Source of the DNA: Halomonas campaniensis
GTDB taxonomy: Bacteria; Pseudomonadota; Gammaproteobacteria; Pseudomonadales; Halomonadaceae
DNA: 64,000 bases
Assembly (NCBI RefSeq): GCF_002211105.1
Contig: NZ_JPUA01000003.1
Coordinates: 202,687-266,686, forward strand
Reading direction: 5' to 3'
The translations under genes and the position numbers were made by a program. The notes beneath the pieces were generated by a model, which searched no databases, had not been told where the DNA came from, and saw nothing but the letters and a program-made list of their open reading frames with translations. Within the stretch, counting starts at the first letter, position 1. Every line of letters begins with the position of its first letter. This document shows, in pieces, positions 38,992 to 48,502 of the stretch.

Positions 38992-40728
38992 GTGACTGAT
39001 TCAGGTTGGGTTATCTATAAACGGTTGTTGGGCTATGTAAAGCCGCATTGGCGTGCTTTTGCGCTGGCAGTGGTGGGGTTTGTGGTTTACGCCGCGTCGA
39101 GTACCGCGCTGGCAGAAATGATGAAGCGTCTGATTGATGGCATTCAGAACCCGGATGCCGCTTTTCGGTTCTTTCTACCGCTGTTTGTGATTATTATGTT
39201 TTCCGCCCGGGGGGTAGGTACTTTTTTAAGCACCTACTTCATGGCCTATGTTGGCCGTTATGTGATCCATACACTGCGCTGTGATGTGTTTGCTCATCTA
39301 CTCCATCTGCCCGGCTGGTTTTTTGACCACCACTCCAGCGGTCAACTGGTATCGCGGGTCACCTACCACGTTGAGCAAGTGGCGGGGGCGGCCACCAAGG
39401 CGGTGACGATTATTCTCCGTGAAGGCCTGTTCGTGGTCGGTCTGGTGCTCTATCTGCTGTGGACTAACTGGATGCTAACGCTGCTGTTTTTGGGCGTGAC
39501 GCCGATCATTGCCGTGGTGGTTAGCTATGTCAGTAAGCGCTTTAGGCGCATCTCGAAACGCATTCAGCACTCCATGGGCGATGTTACCCATATTGCCTCG
39601 GAAGCGCTGTCAGGCTACCGGGTAGTACGCACCCACGGCGCGGAGGCGTATGAAAAGCAGCGCTTTGCGCGGGTCAGCGAAGAGAATCGTCGCCAAAGCA
39701 TGAAAGAGGCCATGACCCGTGCGGTCAGCTCTCCGGTTATTTTGATGCTGGTGGCTATCTCCATGGCCATACTGGTATGGCTGGCCATGGCGCCCTCGTT
39801 GATGGCCAACATGACCCCGGGAGAGTTCGTTGCCTTTATTACCGCCGCGGCGCTAATGATTAAGCCAGTGCGGCAATTAACCGAGATTAACGGTGAAATT
39901 CAGAAAGGCTTGGCGGCGGCATCAGAACTTTTCGGCTTGCTGGATATGACTCCCGAACAGGATAGTGGTAAGCAAATTGCCAGCCGTTTAAGGGGCGATG
40001 TCGTGATTGATCATGTCAGCTTTCGTTACGCTGATGATCAGCCCGAAGTCCTGCACGATATCAATCTGCGCGTCGCACCGGGCGAGCTGGTGGCCATAGT
40101 CGGGCGTTCGGGAAGTGGCAAGTCCACCCTGGTTAGCCTGCTGCCACGTTTCTATCGGCCCAGCCAAGGCAGTATCCGTATTGATGGCATTAATCTCGAT
40201 GAGTACGCACTGGGCCCGCTGCGCCAACAGATTGCGCTGGTATCCCAGCAGGTGACGCTATTTAACGCTTCCATTGCCGATAATATTGCCTACGGCGTGG
40301 CCAACCCTGATCCCCAGGCGATTCAAGCGGCTGCTGAAGCCGCCTACGCCCATGAGTTCATCGATAAGCTTCCCAATGGTTACGCCACCACCGTGGGTGA
40401 AAATGGTGTGATGCTCTCCGGGGGCCAGCGTCAGCGGCTGGCAATTGCCCGGGCGATCTTCAAGGATGCGCCGCTGCTGGTGCTGGATGAGGCGACTTCA
40501 GCGTTGGATACTGAGTCTGAGCGCTATATTCAAAAAGCCCTGGAGCGGGTCTGTGAAGGGCGTACCACCCTAGTCATTGCCCACCGTCTTTCTACCATTG
40601 AGCGGGCCGACCGAATCGTGGTGATGGATCAAGGGCGGATTATCGAAGAGGGGACGCATCAGGCATTGCTGGAAGCCGATGGTGCCTACGCGGCGCTGCA
40701 TCAACTACAGTTTCAAGAAGTGCTATGA
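38992..40728 (+). CDS. msbA: lipid A export ATP-binding/permease protein MsbA
   Basis: Half-transporter of 578 residues that flips lipid A-core across the inner membrane. Six transmembrane helices are followed by an ABC domain with Walker A VGRSGSGKSTLVSL, signature LSGGQRQRLAIARAI and Walker B LLVLDEATSALD. I chose GTG 38992 because of AGGAG 5 bases upstream and family length; the frame is open back to 38875. The stop overlaps lpxK by 4 bases. Confidence 0.95.
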   Translation: MTDSGWVIYKRLLGYVKPHWRAFALAVVGFVVYAASSTALAEMMKRLIDGIQNPDAAFRFFLPLFVIIMFSARGVGTFLSTYFMAYVGRYVIHTLRCDVFAHLLHLPGWFFDHHSSGQLVSRVTYHVEQVAGAATKAVTIILREGLFVVGLVLYLLWTNWMLTLLFLGVTPIIAVVVSYVSKRFRRISKRIQHSMGDVTHIASEALSGYRVVRTHGAEAYEKQRFARVSEENRRQSMKEAMTRAVSSPVILMLVAISMAILVWLAMAPSLMANMTPGEFVAFITAAALMIKPVRQLTEINGEIQKGLAAASELFGLLDMTPEQDSGKQIASRLRGDVVIDHVSFRYADDQPEVLHDINLRVAPGELVAIVGRSGSGKSTLVSLLPRFYRPSQGSIRIDGINLDEYALGPLRQQIALVSQQVTLFNASIADNIAYGVANPDPQAIQAAAEAAYAHEFIDKLPNGYATTVGENGVMLSGGQRQRLAIARAIFKDAPLLVLDEATSALDTESERYIQKALERVCEGRTTLVIAHRLSTIERADRIVVMDQGRIIEEGTHQALLEADGAYAALHQLQFQEVL

Positions 40729-41741
40729 GAACGCTGCCAGAGCGTTGGCTACAAGGCGCGTACCAGGGCAGTCGCTGGCTATCGCTGCTGAGGCCTTTAG
40801 GGGCGTTGTATCAGTGGGCCATGGCGCGGCGGGAGCAAGCCTACCGGAGTGGCAGCAAAGCTACCTGGAAGGCGCCGGTGCCGGTGATTGTCGTGGGTAA
40901 TATCACCTTAGGGGGAACGGGCAAATCGCCGCTGGTGGCGTGGCTGGCTAGCTGGCTGGTGGCTCAGGGCTGGTCGCCAGGTATCGTAAGCCGCGGCTAT
41001 GGAGGAAAAGCGCCGCGTTACCCGCTGCTGGTCACCGCCGCCTCTAACGTGGCTGAAAGCGGCGATGAGCCGTTGATGTTGGCACAGCAGACGGGGCTGC
41101 CGGTGGTAGCGGATCCCCAGCGTGTGCGGGGGGCTCAGGCACTGGTAGAGCAGGGCTGCGATATTATCCTTAGCGACGACGGTTTGCAGCATCTGGCCCT
41201 GGCTCGGGATATTGAGCTGGTGGTTGTTGATGGCGCCCGTGGGTTAGGTAACGGGCGCTGCTTGCCCGCCGGGCCGCTGCGCGAGTCACCCACTCGATTA
41301 CAGCGGGTTGATACGGTGATCACGAATGGTGACTTTCAGCCGCCGCTGCCGGTTGACTCGATGCTTATGCCGCCAGTCACCACTATGCAGTTAGCACCGC
41401 TGGGCTGGCGCCGCCTGGCAGACGGTGAACGCTTTCCTCTCTCGCCACTGCCGTTTACGCTGCCGGTACACGCAGTGGCAGGGATCGGGCATCCCCAGCG
41501 CTTTTTTCAGACACTTTCCGCCTTGGGGGTCGAGGGTGAGTGGCATCCGTTAGCCGATCACCAGCAATTTAGTGCAGACGCGCTAAGCTTTGCAGAGGCG
41601 CGCCCAGTGATTATGACCGCCAAAGATGCCGTTAAGTGTTGCACCCTGGCGCCGCCCAACAGTTGGGTATTAGACGTGGAAGCCACTCTTCCGCCCGAAT
41701 TTGAACACTGGCTGGCAGCACGGCTGTCGGCACTTTCCTAA
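40725..41741 (+). CDS. lpxK: tetraacyldisaccharide 4'-kinase
   Basis: Membrane-associated kinase of 338 residues that phosphorylates the lipid A disaccharide. The P-loop GNITLGGTGKSPL, SRGYGG, DEPLMLAQ and SDDGLQHLAL are characteristic. ATGA overlap with msbA gives the classic msbA-lpxK pair. Confidence 0.97.
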   Translation: MRTLPERWLQGAYQGSRWLSLLRPLGALYQWAMARREQAYRSGSKATWKAPVPVIVVGNITLGGTGKSPLVAWLASWLVAQGWSPGIVSRGYGGKAPRYPLLVTAASNVAESGDEPLMLAQQTGLPVVADPQRVRGAQALVEQGCDIILSDDGLQHLALARDIELVVVDGARGLGNGRCLPAGPLRESPTRLQRVDTVITNGDFQPPLPVDSMLMPPVTTMQLAPLGWRRLADGERFPLSPLPFTLPVHAVAGIGHPQRFFQTLSALGVEGEWHPLADHQQFSADALSFAEARPVIMTAKDAVKCCTLAPPNSWVLDVEATLPPEFEHWLAARLSALS

Positions 41742-41754
41742 AGGAGATACGCGC

Positions 41755-41988
41755 ATGGATAAGGAACTGCTGGCGATGCTGGTCTGCCCGTTATGTAACG
41801 GCAAGCTGAAGTATGATCGCGAAGCTCAAGAGCTGCGCTGCCACTACGATGGTTTGGCCTATCCGATCCAGGAGGGTATCCCGGTGATGCTGCCTGAAGA
41901 GGCTCGCGCTATGGATGCGGATGAAAAGCTGCCGAATTCTCCTGGCCGCACGCCAGGAAGCTCTCCAGGACATTCAGGAGGCGCTTAA
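41755..41988 (+). CDS. ycaR: Trm112-like protein (YcaR family)
   Basis: Small protein of 77 residues. The Trm112 zinc-ribbon-like fold is seen in [20 protein letters not shown] and [25 protein letters not shown]. The C-terminal tail is low-complexity ([14 protein letters not shown]). AAAGGAGA lies 6 bases before the ATG. It lies between lpxK and kdsB as in E. coli and overlaps kdsB by one base (TAATG). Confidence 0.93.
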   Translation: MDKELLAMLVCPLCNGKLKYDREAQELRCHYDGLAYPIQEGIPVMLPEEARAMDADEKLPNSPGRTPGSSPGHSGGA

Positions 41989-42749
41989 TGGCTTTCCCCG
42001 ACTTTACGGTTGTGGTGCCCGCACGCTACGGATCCACCCGGTTGCCTGGCAAGCCGCTGCTTGAAATTGCTGGGGAGCCGATGGTTGCTCACGTATGGCG
42101 GCGGGCTTGCCAAAGCCACGCCAGTCGAGTCGTCGTAGCGACGGACGATAGCCGCATTCGTGATGCCATGCTGTCTTACGGCGCCGAGGTGATTATGACC
42201 CGCGACGATCACCCCTCGGGCACCGACCGTTTAGCCGAGGTGGCTGATAAGTTGGCGTTGGCGGAGGAGGCGCTGCTGGTGAATGTGCAGGGCGACGAGC
42301 CTTTGATTCCCCCTGCGCTGATCGACCAGGTGGCGCTGCGCTTGGCCGACGACCCAGAAGCGTCCATCGCCACGCTCGCGGAGCCTATCAACGACGTGGA
42401 CACGCTGTTTAATCCCAACGTGGTCAAGGTAGTGCGCACACTGCAAGGCCGCGCGCTCTACTTCTCACGGGCACCGATCCCCTGGGATCGTGAGCAGTTC
42501 ACAACACCGCCCACCCTGTTGGCAACCGATGCCTGGCTGCGCCATATCGGTCTGTATGCCTACCGCGCCGGTTTTCTAGCCGCCTACCGCGATTGGCCCG
42601 CCTCAAGCCTTGAGCAGCTCGAACAGCTCGAGCAGTTGCGTGCGCTGCAGAATGGCCACGCTATCCAAGTGGCATTGGCCTGCGAAGTAAACCCTGCCGG
42701 TGTCGACACCGCTGAGGATCTAGCGCGGATTCGGGCGCTGTTAACATAG
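41988..42749 (+). CDS. kdsB: 3-deoxy-manno-octulosonate cytidylyltransferase
   Basis: Activates KDO as CMP-KDO for lipopolysaccharide inner core, 253 residues. Motifs: [40 protein letters not shown] and the C-terminal [19 protein letters not shown] Leu-Glu-Gln repeat occurs at about residues 206-214. The last codons and the stop lie inside a 26-bp tandem repeat, and the TAG stop is made at the repeat junction, so the C-terminus is probably shorter than in relatives. Confidence 0.96.
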   Translation: MAFPDFTVVVPARYGSTRLPGKPLLEIAGEPMVAHVWRRACQSHASRVVVATDDSRIRDAMLSYGAEVIMTRDDHPSGTDRLAEVADKLALAEEALLVNVQGDEPLIPPALIDQVALRLADDPEASIATLAEPINDVDTLFNPNVVKVVRTLQGRALYFSRAPIPWDREQFTTPPTLLATDAWLRHIGLYAYRAGFLAAYRDWPASSLEQLEQLEQLRALQNGHAIQVALACEVNPAGVDTAEDLARIRALLT

Positions 42750-42799
42750 CGCGGATTCGGGCGCTGTTGACACAGAGCGGGTTCGGGCGCTGCTTGAGC
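42722..42799 (+). repeat. 26-bp tandem repeat, three units, across the kdsB stop
   Basis: Units begin at 42722, 42748 and 42774. The first two are identical over 21 bases (core AGCGCGGATTCGGGCGCTGTT); the third differs at a few positions and runs into CTTGAGCAGCTCAGC. Because 26 is not a multiple of three, each copy shifts frame. The third unit plus the following bases read ERVRALLEQLSF then TAA, which looks like the original kdsB end. Confidence 0.9.
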
Positions 42800-42822
42800 A
42801 GCTCAGCTTTTAAGGAGCTATC

Positions 42823-43287
42823 GTGAAAGTACTATTTGTATGTTTAGGCAATATTTGCCGCTCACCCACCGCAGAAGGTGTTTTTCGGCGTGCTCTTGAG
42901 CGAGCAGGGTTGGCCGATGTGGTCGAAATAGACTCCTGCGGCGTTGGCAGTTGGCATATCGGCAAAGCGCCAGACGCCCGCGCGCAGCAGGCAGCACTAC
43001 TGCGCGGTATCGATATAAGCGACCTGCGTGCCCGCCAGCTAAGCGAGCACGATTTTACCCAATTCGACTACGTGCTCGGCATGGATCAGGACAATTTACG
43101 CGCCATGCGCGAGCTGAAGCCTCCCAATAGCCGGGCGCATGTTGGGCTGTTTTTAGATTTTGCTGGTACCCCCGGTGCTGAAGTCCCAGACCCCTATTTT
43201 GGCGGTGATGAGGGATTTGAGCAGGTTCTCGATATGATTGAAGCTGCCTCAGAAGGGCTGATTCGACACCTTAAGCGAGAGCTGTAA
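42823..43287 (+). CDS. low-molecular-weight protein tyrosine phosphatase
   Basis: 154-residue phosphatase with the P-loop CLGNICRS at the N-terminus (Cys7 nucleophile, Arg13) and the general-acid loop VPDPYFGGDEGFE. An AAGGAGC ribosome site precedes the GTG start. Its neighbours kdsB and murB match the Pseudomonas ptpA locus. It is not next to a tyrosine kinase or capsule genes, so its substrate is unclear. Confidence 0.94.
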   Translation: MKVLFVCLGNICRSPTAEGVFRRALERAGLADVVEIDSCGVGSWHIGKAPDARAQQAALLRGIDISDLRARQLSEHDFTQFDYVLGMDQDNLRAMRELKPPNSRAHVGLFLDFAGTPGAEVPDPYFGGDEGFEQVLDMIEAASEGLIRHLKREL

Positions 43288-43312
43288 TGGGGCTAAGGGT
43301 GTGGCTGCACAG

Positions 43313-44341
43313 ATGAAGATTCTCAGCAATGTGGATTTGTCCGCCGCTAATACGCTTAGGCTCCCCTGCCAGGCAGAGCGCTTCGCGGCGCCAACGACAT
43401 TAACAGCACTACGCCAAACGCTAGCCGAGGCACGCCGAGAGGAGTGGCCCATCACGCTGCTAGGGGGGGGCAGCAATGTTCTGCTTCCTGAAGCACTACC
43501 AGGTGTGGTGGTGCGGCCTGATTTGCAACAGTACTGGCTCAATCAGCGTCAAGGGCAAGTGCTTACTTATGTCGGGGCGGGGGTTAATTGGCATACGCTG
43601 GTGATGGAGACTGCCGCACGCGGCCTGTGGGGCATTGAAAATCTAGCGCTCATCCCCGGCAGTTGTGGTGCTGCACCGGTGCAGAACATTGGTGCCTACG
43701 GCGTTGAACTGGCCGATACGCTGCAGGCGGTGCAGGTCATGGAGCTAGCCACCGGACAGGTTAAGTGGTTAGACACCCAGCAGTGCGCTTTTGGTTACCG
43801 TGAGAGCATTTTTAAAGGTGCATTGGCAGGTCGTGTTGTGATCACCCAACTGGTGTTGCGCTTGTCACGCACGCCAGCACCCCGGCTTGGCTATGGTGAC
43901 CTTGCCATACGATTAGCCGGTTCTGCCACATCCACACCTTCGCCCACGCCGCTCGCGGTCGCCGAAGCGGTATGTGCCATTAGGCGCGAGAAGTTGCCTG
44001 ATCCCCATGAGCTTGCCAATGCGGGGAGCTTCTTTAAAAACCCCTTGGTGCCTGATGCGCAGGCAGCGCAGTTATTGCAGCAGTATCCCGCTATGCCCCA
44101 TTTCCCCCAGGAGGGAGGGCAAACAAAGCTGGCGGCGGGCTGGTTAATCGACCAGTGTGGTTTGAAAGGGATGCGCGATGGCGCCTTTGGCGTGCACCAG
44201 CATCAAGCGTTGGTTTTGGTGCACTTTGGCGGTGGCAACCGTCAGGGCTTAATGAAAACAGCCGACTATATCGCTGATCAGGTCGAGACCCGTTTTGGAA
44301 TGCGGTTAGAGCCCGAGCCACGGCTGGTTAACCCTCATTAG
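43313..44341 (+). CDS. murB: UDP-N-acetylenolpyruvoylglucosamine reductase
   Basis: FAD enzyme of 342 residues that completes UDP-MurNAc synthesis. Motifs: LGGGSNVLLPE, IPGSCGAAPVQNIGAYGVEL, FGYRESIFK and the proton-donor serine region ANAGSFFKNPLV. I take the ATG at 43313 (MKILSNVDLSAANTLRLPC); GTG 43301, four codons upstream, is nearly as good. It lies outside the main mur cluster, as in Pseudomonas. Confidence 0.95.
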   Translation: MKILSNVDLSAANTLRLPCQAERFAAPTTLTALRQTLAEARREEWPITLLGGGSNVLLPEALPGVVVRPDLQQYWLNQRQGQVLTYVGAGVNWHTLVMETAARGLWGIENLALIPGSCGAAPVQNIGAYGVELADTLQAVQVMELATGQVKWLDTQQCAFGYRESIFKGALAGRVVITQLVLRLSRTPAPRLGYGDLAIRLAGSATSTPSPTPLAVAEAVCAIRREKLPDPHELANAGSFFKNPLVPDAQAAQLLQQYPAMPHFPQEGGQTKLAAGWLIDQCGLKGMRDGAFGVHQHQALVLVHFGGGNRQGLMKTADYIADQVETRFGMRLEPEPRLVNPH

Positions 44342-44371
44342 TTAACCTTCAGTCGACGATGCCTATAATGT

Positions 44372-44402
44372 AAAAATCCCCGCCGGAGCGGGGATTTTTG
44401 TT
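44372..44402. terminator. bidirectional terminator between murB and rne
   Basis: AAAAATCCCCG / CGGGGATTTTT arms of 11 bp with a 6-base loop. The A and T runs on each side serve both convergent genes. Confidence 0.93.
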
Positions 44403-44421
44403 ACTACAACACGCGGCCGAT

Positions 44422-47400
44422 CTATTCCGAGCGGGTGTCTTGTTGTGCCTGTTTACGCTTCTCGCGCGGATCGTTGTGAGCCCGTGAGCGACGACGACGC
44501 GGTTTAGGCGTTTCTTCGCCTGCGGCATCTTCACTTGGCGCTTCACTGGCGACCGGTGGAACGGGCTGAGCGTCTGCTTGAGTTACAGGGGCTTCAGCCG
44601 CAGGGGCTTCTGCCACAGTGTGGTCAGTCGCTGCTGGCTCGCCGCTACTTTTTTCAGTGTTAGTTTCAGCGCTATCCAGTTCAACGCCGCTCTCTTTAAC
44701 GCTCTTTGGCTCATCGCCTTTTTCTGCTGCGTCTTGCGTCGGTTCGCTGCTAGAGGGCTCTTCAACCCCAGGGTCAGCAGGTTCAACAGCGCTGGGCGTT
44801 GCTGCTTCCTGGCTGGTGTCCTGAGCCTTCGTTGATGCTTCGGGCTGATGCTCGTCGCTGCTTTGCTCTGCATCCGTGCTATTGAAAGGCGCAGGGGAGG
44901 CGGCCTCTTCGATAGTTGCCGCTGGATCAACGGCGTTGGCCGCAGGTGGCTCGACGGCTTCAGGCGCTGCCTGCTCTCCAGCACTGAGCTGCTGACTATC
45001 GTTGGTTTCCTCGCTTTCAACTGGCTCTGCGTTCGCCTTGGCTGTTGCTACGGACACCTCAGAGGGGGCTGATTGCTCTTCGCTGGCGGTGGCCTCCGGT
45101 TCGCTCGGTTTGGCAATGGAGTCATCCTGCTCAACGGTGCTGGCTGTTGACGTTTGCTCAGCCGGTGAAGCCGCTTTTGGCTGACGGCGCTGGTGTGTCG
45201 ATTTACGCGCTTTGGGGTTCACTGCCGCAGGCTGGTCGGCGGTCGTTGCGTCTTCCGCTTGCTCGGCTTTGGGCTCAGGCGCTTCGGCTGCTGCCGCTTC
45301 TGGCTCAGCGGTATTCCCCGCGTCCGATCCTAATGCAATCGGTGCGTCATTTGTTGCTGCTTTACCCACCTGCTCTTCTGCCGCGGGGGCGTCGGCCGGC
45401 TCTGGCATTGCTGCTGGCGCTTCATTTTGTGCCTCGGCCTGCAGCTTTAACTGCTCCGCTTCAGCCTGGGGGTTGATCGCCTTGGTGCGCGTGCGGTTAC
45501 GCGGGTTGTTGCGGGTACGCTTTGGCTTGCCGTCGTCCTGCTTCGCTTCTGGGTTTTTAGCCTCTGCGCTTTTGGCCGCGTCATCGCGCTGAGTGTCGCG
45601 ATTTTTGTCACCACTGTTATCCCGACGTGACTCTTTCTGGGCTGCGCTTTTGCCACTGCCGCTCTCTTTAGAGCTCTCTTTGGACGAGCTGTCGGCTTTA
45701 GTCTCCTTACGAGGCGCTTTGTTAGCGGCCTCTTGACCGTTCGCATCCTCCTGCTGGGGGTGACGACGGCGGTTGCGGGTGCGGCTAGGGCCGCTGCGCT
45801 TATCGCCATTATCGTCACTGGCAGGGCGTGGCGCGCTACTGCGCTGCTCGGTTTTTTGCTCAGCGCTTTGGTCTGCTTTTGGTTCAGCTTTTGGCTCAGG
45901 GCGGGCGTTGCTATCGCCGCGTGAAGGCCTCTGCCTCGACTCGTTGCTGCGCTGAGAGGGTCTACGCTCGCTCTGCTTGCGTGGCGTAGGGGTCTCAACC
46001 TTGGGTTCAGGGGTGGTCTCAGCACTGCTTTCGTCGCTACCCAGCAGTTTTGCGAAACCACGGATAAAGCGACCGATAACGCTAGGCTGCTCGCTCGCTA
46101 CCGGTGCTGCCTTGGCCACCGGGGCAGCAACAGGTGCCTTCTCTTCCGTTTGCAGTGATGCAGGTGCAGGGGCGTTATGGGTGACACTCTTGACGGCAGC
46201 TTCGGCCCGTTGAGCGGGTGGCATGAAGCTGGGTGCCGGCTCTTTGCCTATTTCGGTATCGGTGGAGAGCTCAAAGCTCGATAGGCTCTGAGTGTCGTCC
46301 TCGTCCAGGTGATCATCACGCAGGCGCTGTACGTCGTAGTGAGGCGTATCCATATCCGGATTGGGCAGCAGTACGACACGCACATTCTGGCGAGACTCAA
46401 GATCAGCCAGCACGCTGCGTTTTTCATTGAGCAGGTAAGTCGCCACGGGTACCGGCAGAATGGCGCGAATTTGCGCGCTATTCTCTTTCATGGCCTCTTC
46501 TTCAATCAGGCGCATGATAGACAGGGAGAGCGAACGCACATCGCGAATGGTACCCTGGCCATTACAGCGCGGGCAGACCACGCCGCTGGTTTCACCCAGT
46601 GAAGGGCGCAGGCGCTGGCGGGACATTTCCATCAGACCAAAGCGCGAAATGCGGCCGATCTGAACCCGGGCGCGATCCAGCTTGAGGGCATCGCGCATGC
46701 GGTTTTCAACTTCCCGCTGGTTGCGCGCAGGCCCCATATCGATAAAGTCGATAACAACTAAGCCGCCGATATCGCGCAGGCGCAGCTGGCGGGCGATTTC
46801 GTCCGCGGCTTCAGAGTTGGTTTGTAGTGCCGTCTCTTCAATATCGCTGCCGCGGGTGGCGCGGGCGGAGTTGATATCGATGGAGACCAGTGCTTCGGTG
46901 TGATCGATCACGATCGAGCCACCGGAGGGAAGCTTCACTTCACGCTGGTAGGCGGTTTCGATTTGCGATTCGATCTGGAAGCGTGAGAATAGCGGTACTT
47001 CATCCGCGTAGAGCTTGATCTTCTGCTGATACGACGGCATTACCTGACGAATAAAGCCTAGCGCCTCGGCGTGAATCTCGGGGCTGTCGATCAAGACTTC
47101 GCCGATGTCCTGGCGCAGGTAGTCGCGCATGGCGCGAATGATGACGTTGGATTCCCGGTAGATCAAAAACGGGGCAGGGCGCTTGGCTGCTTCGGTGGTG
47201 ATCGATTCCCACACCTGAACCAGGTAATCCAAGTCCCACTGCAGCTCTTCCGGGTTACGGCCGATGCCCGCAGTGCGTACGATCAGGCCCATTTTATCCG
47301 GTACGGTCAGTTGCCCCATGGCGTCTTTGAGCTGGCTGCGCTCGTCGCCTTCGATACGCCGTGAAATGCCCCCTGCACGCGGATTATTGGGCATCAGTAC

Positions 47401-47775
47401 CAGGAAACGTCCAGCCAGGCTAACAAAAGTGGTCAGTGCGGCGCCTTTATTGCCCCGCTCCTCTTTATCGACCTGGACGATGACCTCTTGGCCCTCTTTA
47501 AGCACTTCTTTAATGCTCGGACGTCCGGAAACGTCTTTGACAAAGTACTCGCGAGAGATCTCTTTAAGGGGCAGAAAACCGTGGCGATCGGCGCCGTAGT
47601 CGACAAAGGCGGCTTCCAGGGAGGGCTCTACTCGGGTGATTTTACCGCGATAGATGTTGGCTTTTTTCTGTTCTCTTGCGCCGGATTCGATATCTAAATC
47701 GTAAAGGCGCTGTCCATCAACTAAAGCGACGCGCAGCTCTTCGGGCTGGGTCGCATTAATAAGCATCCGTTTCAT
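44422..47775 (-). CDS. rne: ribonuclease E
   Basis: Endoribonuclease and degradosome scaffold, 1117 residues. The N-terminal catalytic half has the S1 domain ([23 protein letters not shown]), the 5'-sensor, the DNase I-like site ([17 protein letters not shown]) and the zinc link CPRCNGQG. From about residue 540 the protein is disordered: Ala/Glu/Pro-rich with Arg-rich patches ([41 protein letters not shown]) that probably bind RNA. The C-terminus ends in [12 protein letters not shown], an NDPR-type short motif. The ATG at 47775 starts the conserved [18 protein letters not shown]; the upstream open frame is leader. Confidence 0.97.
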   Translation of the reverse strand: MKRMLINATQPEELRVALVDGQRLYDLDIESGAREQKKANIYRGKITRVEPSLEAAFVDYGADRHGFLPLKEISREYFVKDVSGRPSIKEVLKEGQEVIVQVDKEERGNKGAALTTFVSLAGRFLVLMPNNPRAGGISRRIEGDERSQLKDAMGQLTVPDKMGLIVRTAGIGRNPEELQWDLDYLVQVWESITTEAAKRPAPFLIYRESNVIIRAMRDYLRQDIGEVLIDSPEIHAEALGFIRQVMPSYQQKIKLYADEVPLFSRFQIESQIETAYQREVKLPSGGSIVIDHTEALVSIDINSARATRGSDIEETALQTNSEAADEIARQLRLRDIGGLVVIDFIDMGPARNQREVENRMRDALKLDRARVQIGRISRFGLMEMSRQRLRPSLGETSGVVCPRCNGQGTIRDVRSLSLSIMRLIEEEAMKENSAQIRAILPVPVATYLLNEKRSVLADLESRQNVRVVLLPNPDMDTPHYDVQRLRDDHLDEDDTQSLSSFELSTDTEIGKEPAPSFMPPAQRAEAAVKSVTHNAPAPASLQTEEKAPVAAPVAKAAPVASEQPSVIGRFIRGFAKLLGSDESSAETTPEPKVETPTPRKQSERRPSQRSNESRQRPSRGDSNARPEPKAEPKADQSAEQKTEQRSSAPRPASDDNGDKRSGPSRTRNRRRHPQQEDANGQEAANKAPRKETKADSSSKESSKESGSGKSAAQKESRRDNSGDKNRDTQRDDAAKSAEAKNPEAKQDDGKPKRTRNNPRNRTRTKAINPQAEAEQLKLQAEAQNEAPAAMPEPADAPAAEEQVGKAATNDAPIALGSDAGNTAEPEAAAAEAPEPKAEQAEDATTADQPAAVNPKARKSTHQRRQPKAASPAEQTSTASTVEQDDSIAKPSEPEATASEEQSAPSEVSVATAKANAEPVESEETNDSQQLSAGEQAAPEAVEPPAANAVDPAATIEEAASPAPFNSTDAEQSSDEHQPEASTKAQDTSQEAATPSAVEPADPGVEEPSSSEPTQDAAEKGDEPKSVKESGVELDSAETNTEKSSGEPAATDHTVAEAPAAEAPVTQADAQPVPPVASEAPSEDAAGEETPKPRRRRSRAHNDPREKRKQAQQDTRSE

Positions 47776-48502
47776 AGTGTCTCGCATAGCGTTGCGTACC
47801 GGCGAACTGCCTATTGGGTGACGTAGGCGAATCGCTGGGTGCTGCGTGCTTGTGCTCGGCGCATTGCAATGCTGACGCGTCAAGCCGGGAAGGCGTCATC
47901 GCCAACCCGGCCTATAGGGCGTTGAGTACGTGGCGGAGGCAGGACGTGTTCCGGTGGCTGTCACGTCCATCCGGCCCTGCTGACACCGCCAACACCTGGC
48001 ATTCATCGATTCACCAACGCCGGCCACCGGCACAGCGTTGAACTTTTCGCCCGGAGTCAGTCAGCGCTTTGTGACGAATAAAGCGAGGCTGCTCAGGGCG
48101 TGGCGTTGTTTCGTTACTGCCTGCCGTTGAGGGCTAGGCTTAATTTCATCTGCCGGCATAAAAAACGGGCGGCAGCGTTACTGCATTTTTAAGATCAGTT
48201 TTAATACTGGAAAAACGGGCAATGCGTACACTGGTGCCGTTTTTGCGTTCAGGCCTGCGTGTTAGTCGGGCAGGCGCTTAACCAAGCTCAGCGGTGATGC
48301 TCTCTGCTAACAAAATTATTCAATTAGCTATCGAACAGCTAGTCGCTAGCGCTAGACAAGACAGCTTTCTGCGCTTAGCTGGTGAACGATTTCGAATATA
48401 ACAGTAAAGACTACGACCAGCAATTGACGCAATGCCCTTGGGTCTACGCTAGAATGCCGTTTTTAAGCCGATGTCACAGAATCACAGCAGGAGTAAGCGG
48501 TA
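47776..48502. other. 727-bp gene-free region: rne leader and rluC upstream region
   Basis: No protein gene is convincing here; the 75-codon frame at 47814-48041 has no recognisable content. It is the longest gap in the window. On the minus strand it holds a promoter candidate (48395-48423) that would give rne a leader of about 600 bases. It also has a hairpin, AAAAACGG (48211-48219 region) with CCGTTTTT (48237-48244), and a second copy of AAAAACGGGC at about 48160. Long structured leaders mediate autoregulation of rne in enterobacteria. Confidence 0.65.
48395..48423 (-). promoter_or_regulatory. candidate rne promoter
   Basis: Read on the minus strand: TTGCTG (48423-48418), 17-bp spacer, TATATT (48400-48395). 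It points into rne with a start near 48388, about 610 bases before the ATG. Confidence 0.45.

Noticed and set aside
42722-42799. Repeats at the end of kdsB as a CRISPR-like array
   Set aside because: The units are directly adjacent with no spacers; they are a simple tandem duplication.
44578-46213. Many long open frames on the plus strand opposite the rne C-terminal half
   Set aside because: They are Ala/Ser/Leu-rich shadows of the Ala/Glu/Pro-rich rne coding strand, without ribosome sites or domains.
47814-48041. 75-codon open frame in the rne-rluC gap
   Set aside because: No ribosome site, no recognisable content; the region is better explained as the rne leader.
48424-48455. TTGACG and TAGAAT as the rluC promoter
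   Set aside because: The spacer is 20 bases, too long for a confident sigma70 call.
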